A program made the translations under genes and the position numbers. The notes below the pieces were generated by a model. The model was not told where the DNA came from and did no database searches. It saw nothing but the letters and a program-made list of their open reading frames with translations. Positions 1 through 9,624 of a DNA stretch of 64,000 nt are shown one piece after another (within the stretch, counting starts at the first letter, position 1; the number at the start of each line of letters is the position of its first letter). The DNA is from UBA5951 sp012269555 (GTDB lineage Bacteria; Pseudomonadota; Alphaproteobacteria; Puniceispirillales; Puniceispirillaceae): assembly GCA_038147755.1 (NCBI GenBank), contig JAYQTS010000014.1, positions 62,001 to 126,000 on the forward strand, read 5' to 3'.

Positions 1-155
1 ACCGTTTTTGCTGATGCAGAAGCCCCTTTTGTGAATACTCTACTAACAGCTGATTGGCTCACTCCAGCGAGTTTTGCTACATCTTGGGATGTAATTTTTT
101 GCTGGGCATGGTCATTTGCAAATACGATTGTTTTTATGGTCGAATCTTTTGACAT
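1..155 (-). CDS. LacI/GalR-family regulator, N-terminal fragment cut by the window edge
   Basis: About 51 codons read from an ATG at 155 down to the window edge. Residues about 22-45 form a classic LacI helix-turn-helix (DVAKLAGVSQSAVSRVF), the DNA-binding head of this family; the sugar-binding part lies outside the window. Its ATG shares one base with the TAA of the SnoaL-like gene upstream (TAATG), so it is the distal gene of the minus-strand transport operon. A symmetrical LacI-type site at 6135-6154, between the two arms of this locus, is its likely operator. The N-terminal extension of about 20 residues before the HTH is slightly longer than usual. Family call is firm; the effector is unknown but is presumably the imported sugar or a derivative. 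Confidence 0.85.
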   Translation of the reverse strand, partial: MSKDSTIKTIVFANDHAQQKITSQDVAKLAGVSQSAVSRVFTKGASASAKT

Positions 156-1204
156 TACTGAACCTCACTTAACGTTACTTGACCAAGGTTGGTTCTGGGA
201 AAAGCGAGCTCTTGCATTCTTGATATAACATTCACATCAATTTGTGCCCATATATCAAGTAAATCAATCATTACCCAATTTTCCCGAATTTTATTTTTTT
301 CTAATCTCCAGAAATCAAGTGAACGAAGAGTAATTTTATGGTTTGCAGGCGCTATACCTAACCAGCCATCTCCAGTAAGTGTTTGTGACATATTCGGCCA
401 ACCTGTCACTGCCACATAGTTTTCCTCCGAAAAAAAGTGATGTGTTGTCTCCTCTGGATATTGGCCTCTATCTGGCATTGCCCTTAAAAACGGGATTTGG
501 TGAAACTTTCGAAAACCTAAAACACCCCTACTACTCCCAATGCCGGAGGGCCCATACCAATTAAATTTTGGGTGCCAGAATTTTTCAAGTTCCATAATCT
601 TTTCATCCCCATATTTGGGATGCTTGCTCATAGCTGAGAGCATTTCTAATACAATTAATTTATTTTCCTCTCCTTCCTGCTCATTTGATTCATTACACTT
701 TATGCCATCCTGAGTGGCAGGTGAGGGCACAAGCCATTCACGCCCTAGGGAAGGCCCCATCGGCCAGACATTAGCCTGCATCATCAAGCTAGGGATATCC
801 CAAATAGCTTGAATTTCAGAAACTTTTCCATCAGTGCATTTATAAAATTCGTGAAATCTAATATGGGCTAGGTGGCCAGTTGGTGGTATAGTTAAAAATG
901 GGTTTACAAACGTACCTAAAAAATATCCCGCATTTCCTATCCAATATTCTCCATGAGCATCTTTGCCAGAAATACGTATTGTTTCTCGTCTCTCAAAATC
1001 TGGAAAGGAATTAAAAAGGGGTGCGTAGATTCTTTCATAAATAAGAGACGCTTCCAAATCTCCTATGGGATGAAAATAATGGCAAAAAGCTGAAGGATGA
1101 ATTATTTCAGATAATAATTTTTGTGTTTTTCTTGGCTCAAAATTATAAAGTGCGGAAAAGAGAGGCACCGTTATTTTTTCCGAAGAAGAATTATTTATTG
1201 ACAT
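155..1204 (-). CDS. SnoaL-like (NTF2-fold) two-domain protein
   Basis: 349 residues with two successive NTF2/SnoaL-like halves (roughly 20-165 and 195-330). Each half has the family's Trp/Pro/Gly pattern, for example GYFLGTFVNPFLTIPPTG in the first and WYGPSGIG plus WPNMSQTLTGDGWLGI in the second. SnoaL-type folds act as polyketide cyclases, dehydratases or small-molecule binders; the reaction here is unknown. It is a full-length paralogue of the divergent gene at 6207-7248 (shared WxGPSGIG, WPN and NWVxIDLL segments). It starts 14 bases inside the end of the preceding SnoaL gene and ends on the LacI start, so it belongs to the ABC transporter operon. No signal peptide is seen, so probably cytoplasmic. 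A role in processing the imported carbohydrate is inference from context. Confidence 0.75.
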   Translation of the reverse strand: MSINNSSSEKITVPLFSALYNFEPRKTQKLLSEIIHPSAFCHYFHPIGDLEASLIYERIYAPLFNSFPDFERRETIRISGKDAHGEYWIGNAGYFLGTFVNPFLTIPPTGHLAHIRFHEFYKCTDGKVSEIQAIWDIPSLMMQANVWPMGPSLGREWLVPSPATQDGIKCNESNEQEGEENKLIVLEMLSAMSKHPKYGDEKIMELEKFWHPKFNWYGPSGIGSSRGVLGFRKFHQIPFLRAMPDRGQYPEETTHHFFSEENYVAVTGWPNMSQTLTGDGWLGIAPANHKITLRSLDFWRLEKNKIRENWVMIDLLDIWAQIDVNVISRMQELAFPRTNLGQVTLSEVQ

Positions 1205-1739
1205 TTGGACTACTTTCTTTCGACGGGGGGCTTTTCACACCCTCATCAAATGCTTCCCATCCATGCCCTGAAAAACAATCGACGCCAAGCTGTGATAACA
1301 CAGACGGATAATCAACCATCACCCAATTATCTATGATCTTTCCATCTACAACTTTCCAGAAATCCATATAACGAATTTCTACTTTCTTACCCGTAGGCTT
1401 GATGCCCATAAATTCACCACTATGGACTGCTTCTTGCCTACCAAAAGCTGCTGCCCATTCGCCCATATATAAGCGTGCTTCGTCGATACATACCTTATCT
1501 GAGAATGCTGCCTGAAAAGGCCTTTGCCAATTATTTTGGAATTCCTCCAACCCTTTTTTTGTTCCACACCCATAATTGCCCATCCATCTAAAATTGGGTG
1601 CAAAGAATTGGCCTATATCGTCTATTCGGTGGTCATTTAGTCCATCAACCATAGCTTCTATAATTGAACGTGTTGCATCTGTTTTTGATAAATCGGTATC
1701 ACGACTTAAAAGAGCTTGTTCTGGTCTTTTACCTACCAT
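1191..1739 (-). CDS. SnoaL-like (NTF2-fold) single-domain protein
   Basis: 182 residues with one SnoaL/NTF2-like domain (about 25-155), including FFAPNFRWMGNYGCGTKKG, a Trp-rich middle and the closing strand DGKIIDNWVMVDYPSV. It resembles one half of the neighbouring two-domain proteins, so the three genes form a local paralogue set. The ATG at 1739 overlaps the TAA of the transporter ATPase gene by one base (TAATG), indicating translational coupling. The C-terminal tail is Ser/Pro/Lys-rich and probably disordered. Function is not known; a cyclase, isomerase or dehydratase-type step on a sugar-derived compound would fit the context but is inference. Confidence 0.7.
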   Translation of the reverse strand: MVGKRPEQALLSRDTDLSKTDATRSIIEAMVDGLNDHRIDDIGQFFAPNFRWMGNYGCGTKKGLEEFQNNWQRPFQAAFSDKVCIDEARLYMGEWAAAFGRQEAVHSGEFMGIKPTGKKVEIRYMDFWKVVDGKIIDNWVMVDYPSVLSQLGVDCFSGHGWEAFDEGVKSPPSKESSPNVNK

Positions 1740-2811
1740 TAAGTTATCTCCTTAATAAGCATTCCAGTATTAGTATTAAAAAGATGGCAGGCACTATTAG
1801 CTATATTAATAGTAACAATGTCACCAATTTTTGCTGAGTAATCTTTGGCGGCCTTTACAGATATTAAAGTGCCCGATATTTGAAATGATATCATGGTAGA
1901 ATCGCCGAGCAATTCAATAGAATAGATAGCAGAAGAGAATTCATTGCTATTTTTAGGCTTTGTTTTTGTTGTCTGAATAATAGCATCTTCTGCTCTAAAT
2001 CCCACTGTAACATCGCCATCATCTATCTTAAATCCGTCCAGACGTATTGACCCTGATTCAAATGTATTATTTTTAATTTTTCCTGGAATTAAATTCATAG
2101 CCGGGTTTCCAATAAATCCAGCAACAAATAAATTTTGAGGTTTGTTATAAATTTCGAAAGGAGTTCCAATTTGCTGGATGATGCCTTTATTTAAGACAAC
2201 AACTCGGTCTGCTAATGTCATCGCCTCTATTTGGTCATGTGTTACATATAATGTTGTTACCTGCATCTCATGATGAAGATGTTTAATCTGTGCTCTTGTT
2301 GAAACCCTGAGTTTTGCGTCGAGATTTGAAAGAGGTTCATCCATTAAGAATACATTTGGTTCTCTGACAATTGCCCTCGCTAAAGCAACCCGTTGTCTCT
2401 GACCTCCAGAAAGTTCTGACGGTTTACGATGTAAATACTCGGTTAATTCTACCATTTCAGCTGCACGTTCTACACGTTTGGAGTGTGTATTAGGGTCAGT
2501 CTTTCTGATTTTTAGGGGAAATCTAATATTTTCAAAGACATTCATATTGGGATATAAGCCATAAGATTGAAAGACCATCGCAACGTCTCTGTCTTTCGGT
2601 TCCATTTCATTCACTTTAATATCATTAATATAAATTTCTCCGGTAGTTTCTTGTTCAAGCCCTGCAATCATTCGCATTGTAGTGGTTTTACCACACCCAG
2701 ATGGTCCTAATAATACCAAGAATTCTTTATCGAAAATTTCGAGGTTAATGTTATCTACCGCAATAAATGAACCCCATTTTTACTTAAGTTTTTAAGTGTG
2801 ATACTCGCCAT
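1739..2811 (-). CDS. MalK/UgpC-type ABC transporter ATP-binding protein (one frameshift)
   Basis: ATPase of the CUT1 carbohydrate-importer type. Visible are Walker A (GPSGCGKTTT), the signature LSGGQRQRVALARA, Walker B (VFLMDEPLSNLDAK), the H-loop (LYVTHDQ) and a C-terminal TOBE-like regulatory domain (about 235-355). The continuous frame begins only at Walker A (2719). The N-terminal strand is present just upstream from an ATG at 2811 (MASITLKNLSK, then WGSFIAVDNINLEIFDKEF) but one base is missing in the T run at 2777-2781 (A run on the coding strand), so I annotate one gene. It follows the permease gene after 8 bases and overlaps the SnoaL gene. It energises uptake through the permease pair encoded upstream. 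Confidence 0.88.
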
Positions 2812-2819
2812 GAATTAAT

Positions 2820-3688
2820 TTATCCTTTTACTGCACCAGCTGTTAAGCCACTTACAATCTGACGTTGAAAAAACATAACTAGCATAAATAATGGAACTGT
2901 TGCTGAAACCACTGCTGCAACAGCAAACATAACGTTTCCTTGTTCTTGGGCAGATCCTAAAAATCCAGCTATTTTTGGGACCATCGTTTGGTTTGTTTCT
3001 GTTAGCAATAAAGCTGTTATCGCAAAATCGTTATAAGCTAAAAGAAAGCTAAATAGTCCAGTTGTTATAACCCCTGGCCACATAACTGGAATAATTACAT
3101 GTCTAAAAGCTTGAAATCTCGTGCAACCGTCAACCATCGCGCTCTCGTCAAGATCTTTTGGGATTGTTGAAAAAAATGAGTGAAGCATCCAGAGCGTGAA
3201 GGGTTGATTTATAGCAACTAGAACGACAATTGTTGTTGATAGATGACCCCATAAGCCAAGTTCGAAAAATGGCAGAAGATAACCTGAAACTAGCGTAATA
3301 TGGGGCATCGCTCTAAATATAAGAGCTGCTATAAGTATCCAGAAAGCATATCTAAAACCAGACCTGGCTAAAGCATAGCCCCCTAAAGTGCCAAGCGTTA
3401 GAGATATTGTTACTACGCTAACAGTCACAATCCCAGTATTTAAGGCAGCTCTCCAGAACTCTTCCTGAATCCAAGCTCCTTTGTATCCATTTAAAGTAAA
3501 TATCCCCCCAGTCTCGACTAGTGTTCGAACACCAAAAATAGCATTACGCCAGTCTTGCTTTGAGAAAAAATCAGCCTCTACTTTGAAACTACCCCAAAGT
3601 GTCCACAAAAAGGAACAGAAGCGAGAATTAACCATATAATTATGAAAGATAAGCTTAATATATTTAGCCAGTTATTTTTTTTATTCAT
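2820..3688 (-). CDS. Carbohydrate ABC transporter permease, MalG type (one frameshift)
   Basis: Inner-membrane permease of the CUT1 class with about six hydrophobic segments. The EAA loop that contacts the ATPase is visible as DESAMVDGCTRFQAFRHVII (about residues 190-210). The correct start is the ATG at 3688 (MNKKNNWLNILSLSFI, a first membrane helix), four bases beyond the stop of the upstream permease. The frame breaks in the A run at 3607-3611 (coding-strand T run), where one missing base separates this helix from FLWTLWGSFKVEADFF. Length after repair is about 289 residues, normal for the family. It pairs with the permease at 3692-4730. Confidence 0.85.
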
Positions 3689-3691
3689 TCA

Positions 3692-4730
3692 TTACGCTCC
3701 AATTACTGGCTTATTTGCTTTCCAGGTTCGCACAATTACTGGTGTCATAAGTATACTGATGCCGATAATAGTAAGAATAGAAGTAGCAGCTGCAGAGCCA
3801 AACAGCATATCCCCATCTCCACTTCTAAAATCATTATAAATTAGCCATGACAAAGAAGTCGCACTTGCCTGGGCGTTAAATCCTACAATTGGCTCAAATA
3901 CTCGAAAATTATCCATCAGTTGAATAAGCGAAATAAAAACAGCTAGAGGCATCAAGTGCGGTATAATGACATAACGTGTTTGTTCCCATCTATTTGCACC
4001 ATCGATCATCGCGCTTTCCAATGTATCTCGTGGAATTGTTTGTAAACCAGCGTAAAACACAACAAATGCAAAAGGAGCATGATGCCAAACTCCATAAACA
4101 AAAAGCATCACCCAAGTAAGCGTAGGCGATGCTTTGAGGGATAGGTTTTGGTCATTAAAAATAATTTGTAATAAACTTCCAATTATTCCCTCTGCGTCTA
4201 TCATCCAAAACAATACAAGAGAGCCTATAAGAGGTGTAATTATCATGGGTAATAAGCAGATAAAAATTGTTGGCCCTTTAACAAAAGAGGGTAGTCTGTT
4301 AACTGCTAAAGCAATGAAAAAGCCAATAATTATTACTAGTGGTGTTACAATAAAGGTATACGAAAGTGTGAAACTTAGAGCTTTGTAAAATGGAAGGTTA
4401 AATACTTCTCCAAGGAAATCATTAAAATTTTGGGATTCTTTTCCAAGCTTGGTCTAATTCATTGAAAGCAAGGTGGTTTCGATTTGTGTAAGTACCAAAC
4501 CAGTTAAATCTGCCAAGTGGTTTTTCCTCTTCTAAAACTTTTGTAGCCTCAATATCAACTCTAGTTTCCTTTTTGCAACCAAACGGAGTGCAATTTTCAA
4601 CTACTATAAGAACCTTTTCATGCTCAATGAAAAAAGATTGAATGCTTATTGATACTATGGGTAATGCGATGAAAATTAGCATCGCAAGTGCTGAAGGCCA
4701 AATAAACTTAAAAAAGGTATGATGAGGCAT
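3692..4730 (-). CDS. Carbohydrate ABC transporter permease, MalF type (one frameshift)
   Basis: Second permease of the importer. The N-terminal part (from ATG 4730) has one membrane helix and a polar region; after an extra base in the run near 4424-4431 the frame continues with NDFLGEVFNLPFYKALSF and five more hydrophobic segments. The EAA loop is ESAMIDGANRWEQTRYVIIP. Repaired length is about 345 residues. The long loop containing ENCTPFGCKKETRVDIEATK between the first two helices is periplasmic in MalF-like proteins. It lies about 100 bases downstream of the binding-protein gene and runs straight into the MalG-type permease. Confidence 0.85.
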
Positions 4731-4827
4731 TTTTTATTGCCCAAAGGTTACTGATAAGTTTTAGAAAAGAATTGCTTTTTCAATGGACACAGAGGGATAA
4801 AATCCCCCTGTGCGTTTTAAGTATTGA

Positions 4828-6054
4828 TCAAAGAAAGCCTTTTTCAGTTGCTGCAGCAATGTAGGCTGCCTCAACATCCTCTAGAGCTTTTTCTGCAGTT
4901 TCATTACCCTGCAAGAAATCAACAATTTCGGCTCCAATTGCTGAATGCATTGCTCCAAAATAGGGTAGCATTGGATATGGAAGTGCGCCGCCGCTAGCTG
5001 AAGCTAAAACACCAACACCAGCCGGATTTGGTTGAGTTCCTTTTATTAACCAGTTGGCTTTTTCGGCATTAGCGACAGCCATTTGCGTAGATATACCATT
5101 CATCATCGCTTTGAAGGTGGCCTCTGCATCTTCATCTGATATGTTTGTGGCAATAGTGAAGCCATCCCACCATAAAGTTGTTGCTGGTCTGGAACCACCT
5201 GCTACAGTAGGTGCACTAGTAAATTTTGTGTTACTTTCTATTTCTGGTGTTGAACCCTCTCCATCTGTCACTGGTCCGGCTCGTGATCCCCATAAATTGG
5301 TAAGAGCTACTTTTCCGGCTTCCCAGTCTGCCTGAACAGCATTTGAGTCATAAGTTAAAAAATCAGGGTTCATATATTCTGTAAGGGATTTCATCATATT
5401 GAGAGTTGCAACACCTTTAGAGTTGTTCACAGCAGGTTTTGCTGAACCACTCTCAAAAAATTCACCCCCATGTCCTAAGTACATATTAATAAATTCTAGA
5501 CCTAAATTCCAACCCGCATAAGTTCCAGCAATCGGATACTCCATTAAACCTTTATTTTTAATAGTTTTGGCAGCAGCTAATACTTCTTCATATGTTTTTG
5601 GTGGGGCAACACCCGCAGCGTCTAAAATATCAGAGCGATAAAACAAATGTTGAGCATTAGCCATGTACGCAATAGCCATAACTTCACCGTCTACTGTAAC
5701 AAATTGCATATCTTGAAGGCCAGATGCATGTTTAGCTATTAGGTTGTTGAGTGGACGAACAAGACCATCGTTCATTAATGCACTCAATGCGCTATTATTT
5801 GCCAGAGATGATGTAAATTCTGCAGGGCTTGCTGTGAGTGAAGCAACTTGCCGGTCCTTATGCTCTTTATTTAAATCCACAGATACAGTAACTCCGTCCC
5901 CTGAGCATTGGGATGCAGCTTCTGCTACGGCTTGATAGGCTGGAAAATCATTTCCACCAATTCGCACAGATCCGGAATCGATACCACATCCAGCATATGA
6001 CGCAGTTGAAAGGAGCCCTATGGCTCCTGCTGTTAAAATTGTTTTGAAAAACAT
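4828..6054 (-). CDS. Sugar ABC transporter substrate-binding protein (family 1, MalE-like)
   Basis: 408 residues with a clear Sec signal peptide (residues 1-21, ending TASYAG). The mature part follows the extracellular solute-binding protein family 1 pattern: VRIGGNDFPAYQAV at the first strand, YRSDILDAAGVAPPKTYEEV in the middle, and LWWDGFTIATNISDEDA near the hinge. It should capture the substrate in the periplasm and deliver it to the two permeases encoded next. It is the first gene of the minus-strand operon and has the LacI-type operator about 80 bases upstream. Substrate cannot be read from sequence: a mono- or oligosaccharide is expected for this class. Confidence 0.88.
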   Translation of the reverse strand: MFFKTILTAGAIGLLSTASYAGCGIDSGSVRIGGNDFPAYQAVAEAASQCSGDGVTVSVDLNKEHKDRQVASLTASPAEFTSSLANNSALSALMNDGLVRPLNNLIAKHASGLQDMQFVTVDGEVMAIAYMANAQHLFYRSDILDAAGVAPPKTYEEVLAAAKTIKNKGLMEYPIAGTYAGWNLGLEFINMYLGHGGEFFESGSAKPAVNNSKGVATLNMMKSLTEYMNPDFLTYDSNAVQADWEAGKVALTNLWGSRAGPVTDGEGSTPEIESNTKFTSAPTVAGGSRPATTLWWDGFTIATNISDEDAEATFKAMMNGISTQMAVANAEKANWLIKGTQPNPAGVGVLASASGGALPYPMLPYFGAMHSAIGAEIVDFLQGNETAEKALEDVEAAYIAAATEKGFL

Positions 6055-6134
6055 AATATATTATTCTCCTGTATAGTTTTGAAATGTCGCTCAGGGCCTG
6101 CCTGAAAAAATAAATAACATAATAGTTAAGGTAA

Positions 6135-6154
6135 TTTTGCATACGTTTGCAAAA
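6135..6154. promoter_or_regulatory. LacI-family operator candidate
   Basis: TTTTGCATACGTTTGCAAAA is a 20-base palindrome with one mismatched pair and a central CG, the hallmark of LacI/GalR operators. It lies between the divergent starts at 6054 and 6207, so one regulator could control both arms. The cognate protein is probably the LacI-type gene ending this operon at the left edge. Confidence 0.7.
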
Positions 6155-6162
6155 ATTCTAGA

Positions 6163-6180
6163 CAAGTAATTCTTTACTTG
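6163..6180. repeat. Inverted repeat in the divergent intergenic region
   Basis: CAAGTAA-TTCT-TTACTTG is a perfect seven-base inverted repeat with a four-base spacer, 27 bases before the plus-strand SnoaL start. It could be a second protein-binding site or a short leader hairpin. Its sequence is unlike the neighbouring LacI-type site. Confidence 0.45.
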
Positions 6181-6206
6181 GCAAGTTAAATTTTTCTTAT
6201 ATTACC

Positions 6207-7248
6207 ATGTTAAAAAAATACAGAGTTAAAAATGATATGAGCCAAAAACAAAGAGCAAAAAAAACTATACTGGATTATTATCAAAGGCTCGACTCGACTC
6301 CGGAAAACACAGTTGAGGATTTGTTAGTTGAAGTTATGCATCCGGAAATTTTTTGGCGAGGGTATCATCCTTTTAACGAACAATTTGGTCCCAAGGCAGT
6401 CTCAGACCAATTCTGGAGACCGTTAAAAAAAAGCTCTAAGTAATTTACAACGAAGAATGGATATTTTTTTTGCAGGCGAAAATAATATAGAGGGCTATAA
6501 AGGTATATGGGTTGCATCAATGGGGCATTTTTTGGGTTTGTTTGATTCGCCCTGGCTTGAAATTCCTCCGACACGAAAAATTGTTATGCTTCGATATGGT
6601 GAGTTCAATCACATTGTAGATGATAAAATTATTGAAACAGCAATGTTTTTTGATATTCCCCATTTTATGATGCAGGCAGGATTTAATCCCTTTCCGCCAC
6701 AAACGGGGGCACATCTTGTTCAACCTGGTCCCATGACACATAATGGATTGGTTTATCAGTCCTTACCAGATGAAGAAGGTACTAAGACGCTTAACGCAAT
6801 TGAATTTATGATTGAGGATAGCAAAAACTGGAGTGGTGGCAGTGATGAACCTCTCGTTGATGAGCTTCGTCGCAGTTGGAACGAAGATATGATCTGGTGG
6901 GGTCCCTCTGGTATTGGTGCCACATATACTATTGAGCGCTATGCTGAGCAGCACTCTGGGCCATTTCGCGCAGGTTTTACAGATAGAAAATTCAACGGGC
7001 ATGTTTGCAGGATAGCAGAGGGAGCTTTTGGGGGATTTTTTGGTTGGCCAAATCTTACCCTTACTCCAACAGGTGGATTTATGGGAATGCCAGGAAGTTC
7101 CAAGGCCGCAGATATGCGAGTAATTGACTTTTATAGGCGTGAAGGAGAAAAACTCACAGAAAACTGGGTTTTTATTGATTTATTACATTTTTGGAAAATG
7201 CAAGGCGTTGATATACTAAAGCGGATGCAGGAAAACAGTTTTAGATGA
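6207..7248 (+). CDS. SnoaL-like (NTF2-fold) two-domain protein (one frameshift)
   Basis: Paralogue of the protein at 155-1204 with two SnoaL-like halves. The first 79 codons run to an A run of eight at 6425-6432; removing one A restores PLKKALSNLQRRMDIFFAG and a protein of about 346 residues. Shared landmarks include GHFLGLFDSPWLEIPPT, WWGPSGIGATY, WPNLTLTPTGGFMGMP and NWVFIDLLHFW. I chose the ATG at 6207; an alternative ATG at 6237 would remove ten residues. Its stop overlaps the start of the amidohydrolase (ATGA). Being transcribed divergently from the transporter operon but across the shared operator, it is likely co-regulated. Function unknown. Confidence 0.72.
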
Positions 7249-8110
7249 TTGATGCACATCATCATTTGTGGGATTTGTCAGCTGTTTCATACCCATGGTT
7301 AGAGGATAAATCAAGGAAGCGCTTTTTTGGTGACCCGACACCAATTCAGAAAAATTATTTAATTCAAGATTTTAAAAAGATTGTAAGCCACATGGATTTA
7401 ATGCTTCGATACATATTCAAGTTGGCGCTAAAGAACCTGCAAAGGAAGCGATTTGGATTGATGATATTATTAAAAACCATCCTGATTGGAATATGAAACA
7501 AGTCGTATTTTGTGACTTAACTAAATCTGAAATGCGAGCAGAAATGGAAAAGTTTGAAATTTTACCATCAGTAGCTGGAGTGAGACAAATTTTAAGCAGA
7601 GCACCTGGTAAGGAAGCAGGTTCTATTCTCTTAGATAATATTGCATCTCCAATTGTACTGCAAAACCTAAAAACACTATCTCAACTAGGGTATTCATTTG
7701 ATTTGCAGCTTATTCCAGAGGTAATGAAGCAAGCTTCTTTACTCTTTGAGAAGGTGCCAGAGTTGAAGGTTGCACTTTGCCATGCTGGAAGTCCACATGA
7801 CAGAACAATAGAAGGCATCAATTACTGGCAAAAAGCACTAAAGTCACTCTCTTCGCTATCTAATGTAACATGCAAAATTTCAGGACTTGGAATGTTTAAG
7901 CATAATTGGACGATAGAGGACTTTCGGCCCATAATCGAAACATGTTTAGATCAGTTTGGGTCAGAACGATGCATGTTTGGATCTAATTTTCCTGTTGATA
8001 GTCTATATTCAGACTACAACACTTTGATGAGTGCTTTTAAAACCCTAATTCCCAAATCTTCGCATGAATCAATTTTTAAAAAGACTGCAAGTGAATTTTA
8101 CGCAATTTGA
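7245..8110 (+). CDS. Amidohydrolase family 2 (lactonase-like metal hydrolase; one frameshift)
   Basis: TIM-barrel metal hydrolase of the amidohydrolase-2 group, which contains L-fuconolactonase, rhamnonolactonase and pyrone-dicarboxylate lactonase. The N-terminus has the metal motif DAHHHLWD followed by SYPWL; later motifs are LCHAGSPHDR and a C-terminal FGSNFPVDS carrying the barrel-end metal Asp region. One A is missing in the run at 7374-7378; after it the frame reads DCKPHGFNASIHIQVGAKEP. Repaired length is about 288 residues. It starts inside the SnoaL stop codon (ATGA). A role opening a sugar lactone in the pathway fed by the adjacent ABC importer is plausible but inferred. Confidence 0.78.
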
Positions 8111-8227
8111 TTTCAAATATTTTTCCAGGTCTAATTTAAATTCAGTTATTTTTTGCAAGCATTAAACTTACCTATTTTAAGGGCCTATAATTTTTAATAT
8201 TACTAACCTAATTACATATCATTGGTA

Positions 8228-8615
8228 TTATTCTATATTTCTCTCAGCAAATACCTTCTTAGCAGCCCTAAAACACTCTAGAGACAATGGCACACCTCCA
8301 TAAATACCAACACAATGTATAATAGCCCTTATTTCCTCTTTGCTAACACCGTTATTGAGGGCCCCTGCAATGCAATTCCCACTCATGAATTCGTCCCATT
8401 GCCCCTAACATGGCTAGGTTCATCATAGAACGAGTTTTTGCATCAATAACCTCATCACCCCATCCAAAACCCCAGCACCAAGCAGTCATTGCTTCTTGGA
8501 ATGGTCTTGTGAATTCATCAGCGTTAGCTAAACTTTGTTCTACGTATTCTTCTCCTAGTGTTGCTTTTCGCTTAGCTAACCCAGTGTCGAATAAATCTTT
8601 GTCAAAAACACTCAT
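8228..8615 (-). CDS. Carboxymuconolactone decarboxylase family protein (one frameshift)
   Basis: Small all-helical protein of the CMD/PcaC type, about 128 residues after repair. The first part ends GRIHEWELHCRG; one base is missing in the C run at 8362-8365 (G run on the coding strand), after which ALNNGVSKEEIRAIIHCVGI and GGVPLSLECFRAAKKVF complete the family signature. PcaC decarboxylates gamma-carboxymuconolactone in the protocatechuate pathway, but many homologues have other or redox roles, and no other pca genes are near. It is monocistronic, convergent with the amidohydrolase gene. Start ATG 8615 has a GAGG-type site upstream. Confidence 0.75.
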
Positions 8616-8796
8616 AATATTCCTCTCAAAAAATTAATTAAATGAATTTTGCTTACTATAATTTAGAAAGATTAACTAATCATCTTTATTTTTGATGAGC
8701 ACCGATGCAGTAAATGCACCACATTGCGCAAAAATAAGCACTTTTCTTTGATATTTTTCCTACTATCCTAATTTATGGGATCAGATAGGTAAAAAA

Positions 8797-9624
8797 TTGA
8801 AGAATATTATAATCACTGATCTTGATGGAAGTCTGTTGAGTCATTCAACTTTCAGCTTTAAACAAATTCATTCCGACATACTAAGTTTATTGGATTCCGG
8901 AACTTTAATAATACCTGCCTCTAGTAAAACTAAAACAGAAATGGAAATGTTTTGTGCAGAGTTGGGAAGAAATGTCCCATTTATATATGAAAATGGTGCA
9001 GGGCTCCATAATATCCAAGAAATCACATCAGAAAAATCGTCTAAGCCTTTTACTTTATCCCAAGCGGCTATTAATTCGGAGAATATATGGGAAATATGGT
9101 GTGAATCTGTAACTGAAGAACTGAAAAATCAATGTTTATTTGTGCATGAAATGAATGTGAAACAACAAGCAGATGTGTTTGGATTTACTGGGCAGAAACT
9201 TGAAAATGCGTTAGCTCGAGAATATTCCCTCAATTTTAAATTTTTAGGTAATCAAATACAACTTCAGCATTTAAAATATATATTGAGTGCTAGAAATTTA
9301 ACGGCTCAGCAAGGTGGCAGACTAATGACCTTGAGTGGAAAGCACAATAAAGCCGATTATTGCAATTTAATCCGCATCAAACAAAAGAGTTTTGGGTTTG
9401 AACCATTTTTAGTAGGAGTTGGCGACAGTGAAAATGATTCATATATGCTAGAAAACTGCGATATAGCTTGCATTATACCTCGCCCGCACAAACCCCTTCT
9501 TTCGATATCCATGCCACTTGAGCGCACTATCATTGCAGGAAATATTGCTCCCCTCGGATGGTTAGAGGCAGTTAGAAAAGCATTAAATTTAAATCACATA
9601 GAGGAGACATTACGTTATGGGTGA
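8797..9624 (+). CDS. gpgP: Glucosyl-/mannosyl-3-phosphoglycerate phosphatase, HAD-IIB type
   Basis: HAD-superfamily phosphatase. Motif I is DLDGSLL (residues 8-14), motif II lies in PASSKTKTE, and the C-terminal motifs are the Lys in SGKHNKADY and VGVGDSENDSYML. The cap matches the MpgP-type subclass: VPFIYENGAGLH and LTLQQGGR-like TAQQGGRLMTLSG. It dephosphorylates glucosyl-3-phosphoglycerate to the compatible solute glucosylglycerate; that substrate rather than the mannosyl form is inferred from the adjacent synthase. The start is a TTG at 8797 with AGGT upstream, since the only upstream ATG is stopped at once. It overlaps gpgS by eight bases. Confidence 0.82.
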   Translation: MKNIIITDLDGSLLSHSTFSFKQIHSDILSLLDSGTLIIPASSKTKTEMEMFCAELGRNVPFIYENGAGLHNIQEITSEKSSKPFTLSQAAINSENIWEIWCESVTEELKNQCLFVHEMNVKQQADVFGFTGQKLENALAREYSLNFKFLGNQIQLQHLKYILSARNLTAQQGGRLMTLSGKHNKADYCNLIRIKQKSFGFEPFLVGVGDSENDSYMLENCDIACIIPRPHKPLLSISMPLERTIIAGNIAPLGWLEAVRKALNLNHIEETLRYG

